Origin: Alnus glutinosa
Lineage: Eukaryota > Streptophyta > Magnoliopsida > Fagales > Betulaceae
Assembly: GCF_958979055.1 (NCBI RefSeq)
Contig: NC_084886.1
Coordinates: 12,758,654-12,822,653, forward strand
Direction of reading: 5' to 3'
DNA: 64,000 bases
In this document: positions 45,801 to 56,930 of the stretch, piece by piece
Position numbering within the stretch: position 1 is the stretch's first letter
Layout of the letters: every line of letters begins with the position of its first letter
Notes under the pieces: model-generated
Databases searched by the model: none
Told to the model about the DNA's origin: nothing
Seen by the model: the letters and a program-made list of their open reading frames with translations, nothing else
Made by a program: the position numbers and the translations under genes

Positions 45801-46664
45801 ATGATGACGGTGTAATTTGATGTGACCAGTAATGCCACAATAATGGTAGCTAGGCAGGCGTCTTGCTTTGGAATGTTTCACGACAGATTCTGTATTCTCA
45901 CGAATAATAATGTCCTTACCTCTTTGAGATATGCTCCAATGTGGAGGGACATATTTAGAAATGGAAGGCTTTACAACTTCACCTTCCCTTGGAGCATCTT
46001 GCTTATTTCAAGGTCTTTAGGATTTCAACATATAACAATTTAGTCTAATGTAAACAACAATCCCACAATGATAACAAGTAGGAACAAACTTACCTTGAAT
46101 TTATTTTCCTTGATGATCTTTGAATTTAGGCTCCATATAGTTATTTAAGCAAGAATTTTCACAATTATCTAATTAAGTTATATTGACCTTTACTTCATCA
46201 ACTTTCACAGACTTAACAAATAGAGACTTCATTTTAGAATTAGAAGCATGTAAAGTAAAAGTACCAAAGTCATCAACAATCAAACTAGGCTTGTTAGAAA
46301 TATTTTTTTGAACACAAAGCATGCTTTTCAAACTATCACTAGATAATTTATTTAAGAGATCTTTAGATTCTTTCAATTCATTCTCAAGTGATTCAATAGT
46401 TTCAATAAGCATAGTATTCTCATATTTTAAAAAGTCAATCAAAACATGTGATTAAGACAATTGAATAACTAAAGACTCTTTTTCTTGCTTAACTTCTTTA
46501 AGCTCTTTATCTGAAATCTTAAAGATTTTACTCAATTTCATAAAATCCTTATAGAGCTCACCATCAAAATCATCTTCAGATAACTGAGAAGAATTCATAA
46601 TAAAAGGAGTCATAGATCTCACTCAGAAAATTAATCCAAACAATGGTGGATCTGCTTTGATACC

Positions 46665-46710
<46 letters not shown>

Positions 46711-47977
46711 AAATATGACTCCTAAAGTGTGTTTATGTGTGTGTAATCAAACCAAACATGCAACCAAAATATAAAATGCGAAAAAGTAAAGAACACAGAA
46801 ATTTTGGTTACGAAGTGAAAACTCTTTATATTAAAGAGAAAAATCATTCCGCGGCAGCTAAACCCAGGAAATCCACTAACAGAAGAAATAGCTAGTTACA
46901 AAGCAGTCGTACTCACATAAATCGATGAAATAGTTGTACCTTGAACTCTAACACGTACCTATACGTGAACGCCTCTCAACCAGACCTCATGTCTGAATAG
47001 TTATTCAATGGATTCTTTTAACTTAGAGCTCTTCTCTAAGTTAGACTTCAAATGGTTGATTACAACACAACAAAAGTAAAACTCTAAGAGAGTTAACACA
47101 TCTAACAATTTCTACCTAAACACCATCTCTTAGCACATTAGAATTCTACACTCAATTCATATAAATACGCAGCTTATGAGCCTCTTTAAATAGGTTTCAG
47201 AAACCATAATTCTACTCAAACTCGAATTTGCATAGGCGGTGTCCGGACCTACAACTGAAACTTCATAAAACTCTAAAGCGCGTCAGGATTGGAAACCCTA
47301 GCATCTAGACGGTTGCATAAAGTAGTTCCTTCGTTTGCAGTCACCGCATAATCGTTCGGACTCTTTGCTGACAGAAACGTACTGACTTTAGTGTCCACTG
47401 GGCCCATTCGGACGACTTCCGGACCTTGAGCTACTAACTTCACTGTCTACGGTAGCGTTCGGACCTTCATAGGACTCTGAATCTCTGAGCTGAGCGTCCG
47501 GATGGTCTCTAGGAAAAACCGACTTTCTGAGCTGTAAAATCTCCAGAAATAATTCTATCACCAGGGCCTTTCCTTCTTAGTGATATTATATGCAAATACT
47601 TGTTCAGATCAGTCCTTTTCATATTGGAAAATATATTCTGCAAAGAAACTTCTGGAAGCTTCTCTGGAAATTACGGTGTCCCTGTTATGGAAGTCTCTGA
47701 TATGGAAGCGTTTTTGTCAACCAGAATAAGAATCAGTTAGGAACAATTAATTATGCAGAATATTTTTCACATCATAGATCTTGATTAATATTTTGCAATA
47801 TTTTCACCACTCAGCTCTTTCATTTTCTTAAAGAATATTCTGAAATATTTTTTCTTTCTTGGCTCTTTTTTATTTTCTTGAGGAATACTCTACAATATTC
47901 TTTCTTACTTGGCTCTTACCTTTATTGAATAACCAAATAAGTTTTAATACCGAATTTGCTAATATTGAAAACCAACA
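45800..47977 (-). mobile_element. Ty1/copia LTR retrotransposon, 3'-truncated (5' LTR, primer site, partial gag)
   Basis: Read on the minus strand: an LTR of about 1.3 kb starts TGTTGGTTTTCAATATTAGC at 47977 and ends near a poly(A)/(T) tract at about 46660. Then comes a primer-binding site TGGTATCAAAGC (about 46642-46653, initiator-Met type). Gag-like coiled sequence follows at 46442-46173 (ENELKESKDLLNKL). Further down are two degenerate zinc knuckles (CYHCG and YHYCGITGHI) with RRLPSYH between 46120 and 45830. Stops are frequent. No reverse transcriptase or second LTR is present. Confidence 0.75.
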
Positions 47978-48378
47978 TTGTCCAAGTAAATGATAAGATT
48001 TTATACGGACTTTGACAAGTTGATCTTACGGATATGAAGAAGAATAATTGTTACTAAATTACAAAGACAATTGGTGCAGAAAAAAAATAAAATCTCACTA
48101 ATTTTGGCAAGGTGTTAAGTAATAACCTATCAGGATGCTTAGAGAAGGCAACCAGCTCACAAACTTCCATTCGCTCTTATTCTTTGGAAAAGGGACGCAA
48201 TTACGTACATCATTAATATATTAATTTATAGAAAAGATACTTTTGCAATTAGAATTGAATTTATTCCTAAAGACAATATTACACTAAAATTTTCCCTTAT
48301 GCGCGCCGGCCCATTGCTGAATCCCAAAAATGCAGCCATGCAGTTCGATCTGCTTTAGCTTGTCCATCTTTGATAACC
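47978..48378. other. Downstream flank of E4
   Basis: Duplicate of the 42780-42900 region followed by AT-rich sequence up to the E4 stop. Nothing coding. Confidence 0.5.
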
Positions 48379-49331
48379 TCACATGATGCTACAGCTAGCC
48401 AAAATATTCCCGACACTAAGCACCATATCCAATGCTTGGAATGCCGTCCACCAACTACTCTGAAAGCGAAATGAAACAAGAAATGAGTACACTTTAAATG
48501 GATCGATCGATGCATATACAAACGGACCAAAAACTAGAGTTCTTAATTAATCAGATGTCAAATTATTACTAAAAAGGAGAAAAATTGAAGAATAAAGAAG
48601 TAGAAAAAGAAGAATGTATAGTAGACACAAAAGCTTACCCTTTCAGGTGCATTTGCAGCATAAGGTTGTGGAACTAGTGCCTGCATATATGCATTTGATA
48701 ATTAAATAGGGTCATTACACCAAACTGTCACGTCATCTCAATTGTATATCAGTCGTATTAAATAATATTACTCTAAAACAAATAAATGGTCTAAGTAGTA
48801 GAGTTAATTTGTACAAATCTTATTTTCAAATTAGTATTGTCTTACCAGATTGAGATTTGCTTCACCAGGGGGAAGCCCTCTCTTTGACCGTAGCAACACG
48901 TAGTTATCCAAGAAGGAGGGGTCAGTAGTGGCGTGGTAGTGGCAGAACTCCCGTTTATAATAACAGGAAGCACAGAGATCGTAGGTGGTGGGAGCGGTGT
49001 CAAAGCATTGGACGCAAGTGAAATAGAGTTCCATAAGGCAAGCTTTGCAGTTTTGGCACCACACACCACGAGTTTTCATGACGTAGTACAGCGTGAGGAC
49101 TTCATAGAAATCCAGGCTACCGTCCCTGTTACGATCCAAGCTACGGAAAAAGTTGGGGTCAATCCAGTTGTAACCGCTTTGCCGGAAGAAGTTGTAGAAC
49201 TCATCGAAGCTAACTAGGCCATCTCCATTCGTATCCATTGAGTAGAAGAAGTTTGCTGCTAGCTGCTTAAGATGAGAGGCGGAATTATTATAGTACGCTG
49301 CAGCTGCCATGTGTAACTCTTCCATGTTCAT
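48379..49331 (-). CDS. EF-hand and ZZ-type zinc-finger protein E4, complete three-exon gene
   Basis: Exons 49331-48846, 48680-48639 and 48459-48379, all phase 0 with GT-AG introns (CTG|GTAAGA; ATGCAG|GCA; AGG|GTAAGC; TTTCAG|AGT), giving 202 residues. Near the N-terminus is EELHMAAAAYYNN. EF hand 1 is DTNGDGLVSFDE and EF hand 2 is DRNRDGSLDFYE, both with canonical acidic ligands. A ZZ-type finger follows (VWCQNCKAC, FTCVQCFD, YDLCASCY, and paired His). Then LDNYVLLRSKRGLPPG, the 14-residue exon 2 (ALVPQPYAANAPER), and a C-terminal helix SSWWTAFQALDMVLSVGN ending CSIM. Such proteins are plausible calcium sensors; partner unknown. Start could be Met1 or Met3; the paralogue E5 starts at the position of Met3. 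Confidence 0.88.
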
Positions 49332-50732
49332 GTCGATCGATAGGGGGTTTTGAGCTCCTGGAGTATGGAATATATATGTGTATATATATATATATATATA
49401 TCAAAGCCCCTTAAATATTCTTAATGTTGATAAAAGTAGAATGAATTTGTTTCAGTTTTATAGACATCGATCATGTGCATTTTATAGAATGAATATTGCC
49501 GTGCACCAAGGTGTAGAACAGTAGAAATAGTCATGATCGATGGAGATATATATTCCGCGTGCAAACCATGTCTTCATCCAGCTATAGCTAGACATGCATT
49601 TAATGCTTCAGAATGGCGTGCATCAGGGTGTAGAAATAGTCATGATGGGGATAGTCCATGGACCCATGTACATGACTGGGGGTACTTGCCAAACCCCAAA
49701 GACTCGGGGAGGACCCAAAGCTACGGAAAAATTAATTTAGAGTCTTATAAAAACATTATTTTGTCAGTACTGAACCCCAATACAATATTAGTTTATTCCC
49801 CCTTACGTCACACTTAAATCTTCTTGATTTTTTAAAAGGAAAATGATACACTAATCAATCTTATTTTATTTTTTTAAAAAAATAAAGTTATTTCTAAAAT
49901 GATGCATCACCATTATTTTTTTTTTATTAAAAGTGATACGTGTCATCTTTTTATTGGGGTTGACATGACATCTAATGAAACTTGTCAAATATTTTAACAA
50001 AATTTGATTTCAGAAACTAAATAACTTCTTTGCATATCCCAAGAATCTCTAAATTTATGTTGATACGATAGAAAGTGATTATGGAACCTATTAAATATTT
50101 TAATGAAATTTAATTCTAAGAATTAAATTGTTTTTTTTGACATATTCTAAATATTTTTAAATTCACTTTGATACAAAAAGAAAGAGATTTATAATTTAAA
50201 TCAACAGCATAAAATTTACAATTTTTTCATATTATTTTTGGCAAAAGTTGACTTATGAGTTATGAAAGGACATTAGGCATGTAAAGACGATTTTGTCCCT
50301 CTGTTAACAAATTTAATGCTATAAAAAAAAAAAAGCGGACAAATACGTAATTTTCTTGGATTTTACTGTTTTTACACTGTACAAGGCTATTCAGTCTCCA
50401 TTCTGAAAAGTCAAAACTCTTTAAGCAATCTGGGCCCTCAGCCCCTGATTTTTACAGGATTGATGGGGTTCACTTCATGAGCTCATGCCGAATGGAAACA
50501 AATTCTACACAAATTAATTAGGCATCCAAAACACAAATATTACAAACCTACTTCTTTTGACAATACTATATATATATATAAGTCTATATCAAACAATTAA
50601 GGTCAACGATTCTGGGTTTGCTTGTTCTCTCCTCTCTTTGCTCTGCAATTAAACTCCAGTTGAGAGGTATTTAGCAGATGGTTATCACATGATTCAGTAG
50701 AATTATCAGTTTTTCATGGGGATTTTCCTTAT

Positions 50733-50929
50733 GAGAAATGATATTTAATTGGTCATGACACAATTATTGACTCTTTTATTACAAAAGAAAAAACTTACAA
50801 AATCAGACCCCCACCTAATTACATGGTTTTGTGGGTTTTCTTTTTTTAAAAAAATAAAAAAAATAATAAAAAAATAAAAAAGTTAATAATTATATGATCA
50901 TGAGGTGGCCAAATTAAATATCATTTCTC
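50733..50929. mobile_element. Hairpin MITE
   Basis: Arms GAGAAATGATATTTAATTGG and the inverse of CCAAATTAAATATCATTTCTC, enclosing AATTATTGACTCTTTT and its approximate inverse. About 197 bp, non-coding. Confidence 0.7.
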
Positions 50930-51860
50930 TTTCAGTATTCCTGACAATCAGGATTGTCTTGCATCATCTCTTTGTACAATTAACAAATGGATGTTGTTCG
51001 ATTTGTTCTTGTAATGCATTGAATAAAAATCAGATCTTTTTATTGTATTTCAATATTTGGAATTGGCCGGCTAGCACTTGATTGTGCTTGGTTTAACTGT
51101 TTTTAATAAATCCTTGAGATAACATTGAATTAAGGTACTCATTTTTTAAACCCTATTAATTATACTTGAATTAATTGTCTGTAGTTTATATTATTATATG
51201 TGTACATATGTGTGATATGTCGTTAGACTAAGATTTCAAATAGTTACTTTGATCGTTGATTTTTTTATTTTATTTTTAATTTGATGGTTTTACTTAATTA
51301 GTATTTTTGTTGTTCTTCGCTTGTTTGTGTTAGTAATAACTATATATATTGAGTAAAAAATAGTAACAAAATCTTATACTTTTCAAAAGTTAACTCTTTT
51401 GCTTGTTTGTGTTATAGCAAACTATAAAATTTTTATATTTGAAAATGAAGTTATTCTTAAAGATAATTTTATAAACATGTAAATTTTTTACTTCGTTAAG
51501 ACTTATGATTTACATACACAGATTTACACACGCACCGACACACACATATATAGAGGGATATATATATATGTATTTATTTATTAAGTTTGTACTTCCATAC
51601 AAAAAATCATGGTTTTGGTTCCTCCCCTAATAAGGCGTATGTGTGTAAATAACATTTTTCATAAACTATAATAATTAATGTGGGAGGCCATTTTCAAATT
51701 GAATTGGTGTGGTGCTTTTTTTTTTTTTTTTTTTTTTTTTTTTGTATTGTATTCTAATATTCTTTTACTATATTCAAAATAAATATGCTAGTTGCACAAT
51801 AATTTTGTACAACAATGTTGATGTGTCCAACATTTTCAATTTTTTTTTAAAAAAAAATAA

Positions 51861-52041
51861 GAGAAATGATCCCTACACTCATTTCTCACAACAGCCTCAC
51901 AACAAGCTGACGTGGCTGGTAATATTTTATTATTTTTTTACAAAAAGAAATGAAAACAAAACAAAAAAATAAGAAAATATTATCAGCCATGTCAGCTTGT
52001 TGTGGGGCTGTTGTGAGAAATGAGTGTAGGGATCATTTCTC
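51861..52041. mobile_element. Hairpin MITE, 181 bp
   Basis: Near-perfect palindrome: GAGAAATGATCCCTACACTC at the left, the inverse GAGTGTAGGGATCATTTCTC at the right, with AACAAGCTGACGTGGCTG and its inverse inside. Confidence 0.85.
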
Positions 52042-52573
52042 AAAAAAAAAATGCTGGACATGCACTTCAACATTGTTGTGTAAGAGTAGTGCAAATAACA
52101 TATCTCTATTCAAAATTACGAATACCGATAACATTTGTTTTTTGAAATTACGTTTGAATGATCGATTTAAAAAATTTGAATCAAAATTGAAAAAAGTTTG
52201 ATAAAACTTGAATAGAATTTGAATTTAAAAAATCCATCCAAACATGTTTTCCAAAAAAATAAAATATAATAAAAAAACATAAGTTACCCATACATGTCCG
52301 AACCTACTATCTGTTCATGCAGTAAAAGTTTAGATCGACTAGCTACCATAAGATAGATTTTTCAAATTATTTGCTTTTAATATTATCACGTACAGTACTG
52401 TCATGGAAACCATAGCTTATTCAGATGTTCCATTATTTTCCGGAACCATAATTTGCAAGAAAAAAAAAAAAAAAACATATAGCGGTAATATTAATTGGCC
52501 ATGCTCATTATTGAAACATGTACAACCAGCTGCATGGATGGCTGTATTTGTGTAGCTAATTCTTGTACTCGCA

Positions 52574-54414
52574 TCACATTACGGCACAAGTACGCGATTT
52601 CTCCACAGCAAGCCCCATCTCCAATGCTTGAAATGCTTCCATCAATCCATCGTTATCCTGAGCCATAAAAGAATTATATATATACAAATTATTAAGAAAT
52701 TATCAGCAGATTAATATATATATATATCCAAAAATGTAGTTTATTTCTTTTGAATAATGACATCTGTGTTATGTTATATAAGCTAGATTAGAGACTATAT
52801 ATCTCAAAATATTAATGTGACAGTTCCAACTAATTTTTGAATTCATTATTATTAAAATAAAAATAAATTAATGATTGGTTGAGATTGCCTACATCAATAT
52901 TGTAGGATAAAAATGTGATTCCTAACTTTCTGGTATTACTCATTAGATTATATATATGTATGTATATACATGGATACATGGATACATGCATGTATAATGT
53001 GTTAATTAAGTTGTTTCAAATGTTTAAGCTAGATCTGAATTCTTTAAGTAGAAGGTAAAATATGGTTCAAAAGTTTAAGCTCATCATATTAATTTTTTGT
53101 TTATTTAAAATCTTAAATTCATAAAAAAAAAAATCTAATCACTATACTATTATTCTAACACAGTATTTTTTTTTTTTGTCTTATGAATTTCAATATAAAT
53201 TTCTCAAAATTGTTTCTTAGAGACGGTACTGGGCACACGGCAAAAATCTACATACCATAGCAGCCGGAGAACGAACCGTAGGTCGTGGAGTGAGTACCTG
53301 CATAAAACATATGTAAAACCTTCCTCTATTAGAAAATTCATATTGAATAGACTATATATATATATATAATGAGCCTCAATTTAGCTCTGAGTTATGAATA
53401 ATTATAAGTTACATCAAATAATATTAGCGACCGAAAGAGAGATGCATGTATATATGTACGTGCATGGTTCATGTACTCATTTTCTTTCTGAGCTTGTTTT
53501 TCTGGGACAACTTTTGAATATTATTAATGGTGTTAAAGTATTTAATTAAATTATTTAATTTTATATTTTCCTATCAGCTTAAACTTTTGTGACAAGTAAT
53601 CTTACTGATTTAATATATATGGTATCATAGCAGAAGTGGTAAGTTCGAACAATATATCCTTCATTTACTATTGAGACAAGAGTTACAAGTATTACTCAAG
53701 ATCGAGAAATAAAAGTTACAAGAAGATAAATTAGATTTATTGTTGTTAATATATAAGTAGAAGTGATGTTTAGACTATTTATCTATAGAGAAAGCCTTGC
53801 ATACAATCAAATAAATCAATTAAAGATATATCAATAATGTAGCCAAATAAAATACTTTTATGTGTGGATATAGGCCAAGGCCATAGGAGGAGTGTTAAAA
53901 GTACTTTAATCGATCTCTTCCTATCATCGGTTTAAGATGGCCTTACCAGATTGATGTTTGTAAAACCAGGTGGAAGACCCCTCTTGGCCCGAAGCAAGAC
54001 ATGGTTATCCAGGAAGTAGCTGTGCTGGTGACTGAACCTCCTTCGTTTGTAGCACCCAGGACACATATCATAGCTCCTGGAGCCACTGTCAAAGCAAGTA
54101 ACGCACGTAAAGTAGAGCCCGACTAGGCACGATTGACACCCTTGGCACCAAACGCTGCCCCGGGTCTTAACCACGTAGTACAGAGTGAGGACCTCCCAGA
54201 AATCGAGGCTGCCGTCGCCGTTGCGGTCCAGGTCCATGAAGAAGTTGGGGCGGATCCAGCCGTAGCTTTGCTGGAGGAATTGGACGTACTCCGAGTAGCT
54301 GACTTGGCCATCTCCATCCCTGTCCAAGGCGAGGTAGAAGTTCCATGCTAGTCGCTGAAGGTCTCTTGGGGCATTGTTGTAGTAAGCTAGGGCGGCCTCA
54401 TGCAAATCTTCCAT
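52574..54414 (-). CDS. EF-hand and ZZ-type zinc-finger protein E5, complete three-exon gene
   Basis: Exons 54414-53947 (156 codons), 53297-53256 (14 codons) and 52657-52574 (27 codons plus stop), all phase 0 with GT-AG introns, giving 197 residues. EF hand 1 DRDGDGQVSYSE and EF hand 2 DRNGDGSLDFWE are canonical. The ZZ-type finger has CQGCQSC, FTCVTCFD, YDMCPGCY and HQH. LDNHVLLRAKRGLPPG follows, then exon 2 VLTPRPTVRSPAAM and exon 3 DNDGLMEAFQALEMGLAVEK. The coding exon is visibly more GC-rich than its surroundings, suggesting an older, constrained member. It is the closest relative of the E3' fragments. Introns are longer (649 and 598 bp) than in E4. Confidence 0.9.
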
Positions 54415-56690
54415 TATTGCAGTGTACGTTTTGGCCTCTGTGTTTCCTGTCCTCGGGCTCTACGTACAGAAGAGTCTAATAAAAATAGATCGGAAATGCT
54501 CCTTTGGGTCGTTGTATTGGAATATCCCCAAAGGAAAAACAAAATGACTTTTTGTTCTGATTCCTTTATTTTTGTTCTTTTATACCTTGAAGATATATAT
54601 AGAACATATACCAAAAGTCGGCTCACTAAATTCTTATTCTTAATTATCTTTTAAGGTTACTATTGTAAGATTATTAAAAAACATTGGGGCCACGCCACCC
54701 GTGCGTCTAGCTAACGGTCTTGCTTGGGAGTTCCTTCTTCTGGGTTTTCACTTAATAATTAGATCTTTAATTGTCTTATATCAACCAACAAAATTTAATT
54801 AAAAAAAATGATTTCAAATGATTTCAGGGAATTGACTAGCTCGCCAGGTTCACCCAGCTTAAACATCTCGTCGAGAGAGCTAGGGACATGGGAGGGGACT
54901 ACGAATACATAAACAAATTAACACATAAAAAGGGGGTGTGTCAAATAAAATCTACTAGGGAGTTTATTTACACTCAAACCCTACTTCTGCCAGTATCACG
55001 GCTTCTTGGGGGCTGTTGAGAATTTATCTTCACAGGTGGAAGTCATTATCTTGGATAAAGTCTTTGACGTGATCTCTTTTGGCTTATTGTGAGAGTTATT
55101 GATAGATGCTTCAATACATAATACCATCGGCCTTTCTAATCGAGTTTTCCTCCTTGCTTAGGTTTGAGATTTAATTGACATCTTATACGTTATTCTTTTA
55201 ATTGTCAACACGCCATAATGAGATGAAAGGAGCTGGTTCTGATCATGGCAATTCTTTTCTTGAATTGTGACAAATGATATTTGATGTGTATAATTTTATA
55301 AAAGCAGTGTTAGTTTCAGGGATAATAATAAAGTATTTTTTTAAAATAAAAAATAAAAATAAAAATAAAAAATCAAACTTTTATTAATTCGATGCGCAGT
55401 CAAACACATGCAAGAAATATCAATTAAACTCTGTCCAATGCATCTTAATTATTCTGAAACACATGATCTAATCTCTTTGGGGCTGTGTTCTTCCGAGAGG
55501 AAATTAAACCAATTAAACAAGCTCATTCTTAATCTAATTCTATTATTGGTGTCATATTTTATCCCCAGCAGAAAAAGAAGCTAGGCGGAAAAATTGCTGC
55601 ATCTGTAAAGTGTTCCCCCCCTACGAATCATAAAAAGGCAGGTTCACTTCTTATTATTCCCCAGTAGCTCTAATTCGATCCTCTGCGAGAAAAGTCCAAG
55701 AGAATTGAACTTTACAAAAACAAATCAGTAGAAAGTTTAATGCATGATTCGACGGAAAAGTTTTTAGTTCCAACTTTCTGTCTATACTCCGAATCTTCTT
55801 CTGAGTTTTTTTGAATTCCTTTAACATTTATTTCATATTGATAGCTAGCATAATATGAGTTGTTAAATTCAAAGAAGGGCTGAGATTTAACAATTTGAGA
55901 TTTTAAATTGTCAAAAGAATTTATGGAGATCCTAATCCTATTTTTCTCCATAAACTTTATCGATTCTATTTTCTCTCTATGAATATATTCTATTGACTTA
56001 ATCATCAAACGTTCCCTACTAGCCCCCGCCGACGCACTTCAATGACTGTGTTCTTGGCCTTGTTTGTCCATGAACAATACATTACAGTACTGTTCATGTA
56101 CTTTTTTTTTCTCATTTTTTTATATTTTTCACTACTAATCAACATCAAAACATTCTCACTTTTTTCACTTTTTTATATCACATCAATAATTTTTTATTAC
56201 TATTCAAATAAAAAAATTCACTACAATACAAAACTTTTTCACTTTTTATATCACATCATCACTTTTTACTAATTTCAAAAATTAACAACCCACTATCCTA
56301 TCCTGTTCTGTTCTGTAATGTCACTTGCCAAACAAACCATTTATCTTCTAGTTGTCCAGTAGTCCAGTCGCCGCGAAAAATCAGCTTTTTCATATACCAT
56401 TCCTGTTTTCTCGGGCAACATACATGCATGTGTTTCAACCTGCAGGACCTATCTGTGCATTCATGTTAAAAAGTACGAAGTAACAAGTTTGATTTCCTTG
56501 CGTACGTTTGTAAGTACTTAATTACTTAATTTGAAAGACGGACTCACCCTAATTATTATAGTCATCTTCATTAATTTCTTAAAGAGAAACCTGGTACATG
56601 CAGTTAAACAAAGACAGGACAATTTATTCAAATTTGGACATGCATGCATGCATGCTCAATGCTGTCACGATTGACAAATTCAATGATGTA
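54415..56690. other. Intergenic upstream of E5
   Basis: No recognisable gene. It holds the promoter side of E5, a CAAACCCTACTTCTGCCAGT fragment also seen near 45775, and AT-rich sequence. A 98-residue minus-strand frame at 56008-55712 has no motif and is not supported. Confidence 0.5.
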
Positions 56691-56930
56691 TCAGTACAAG
56701 AAAGAAACGCTTTTTGAGCCATTTTAAGGTTCAAAAACGGCTCAAAACATTTTGATTCCTTTTTAAAACGGCTCAAACCATAGGGTTGGTATTTTTCTGT
56801 TTGAGCTGTTTTGGTTAAAATGGTTCTAGATAAAAACGGCTCAAAAAAATTTGAGACACTTTTTCAAAACGGCTCTAACTAGTTCGAGCCGTTTTGGAGC
56901 CGTACGACTCTAAACCCCAATAAAAAACAA
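56691..56930 (+). mobile_element. Possible CACTA (EnSpm-like) terminus with subterminal repeats
   Basis: CAGTACAAGAAAGAAACGC resembles the CACTACAAGAAA end of CACTA elements. It is followed by six or so copies of AACGGCTCAAA / TTTGAGCCGTTTT in both orientations within 200 bp, as in CACTA subterminal regions. No transposase or opposite end was seen. Confidence 0.4.

Larger units (their letters stand above)
49332..52573. other. Intergenic between E4 and E5
   Basis: No gene. Contains (TA)n at about 49378-49401, hairpin MITEs at 50733-50929 and 51861-52041, a poly(T) run near 51718-51743, and from about 52230 the 3' flank that is duplicated at 44050-44265. Confidence 0.55.

Noticed and set aside
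49533-49817. 94-residue plus-strand frame upstream of E4
   Set aside because: No protein-like motif; includes direct repeats (TAGAAATAGTCATGAT) and lies in intergenic sequence.
55712-56008. 98-residue minus-strand frame
   Set aside because: AT-rich, no motif or repeat structure; probably a chance frame.
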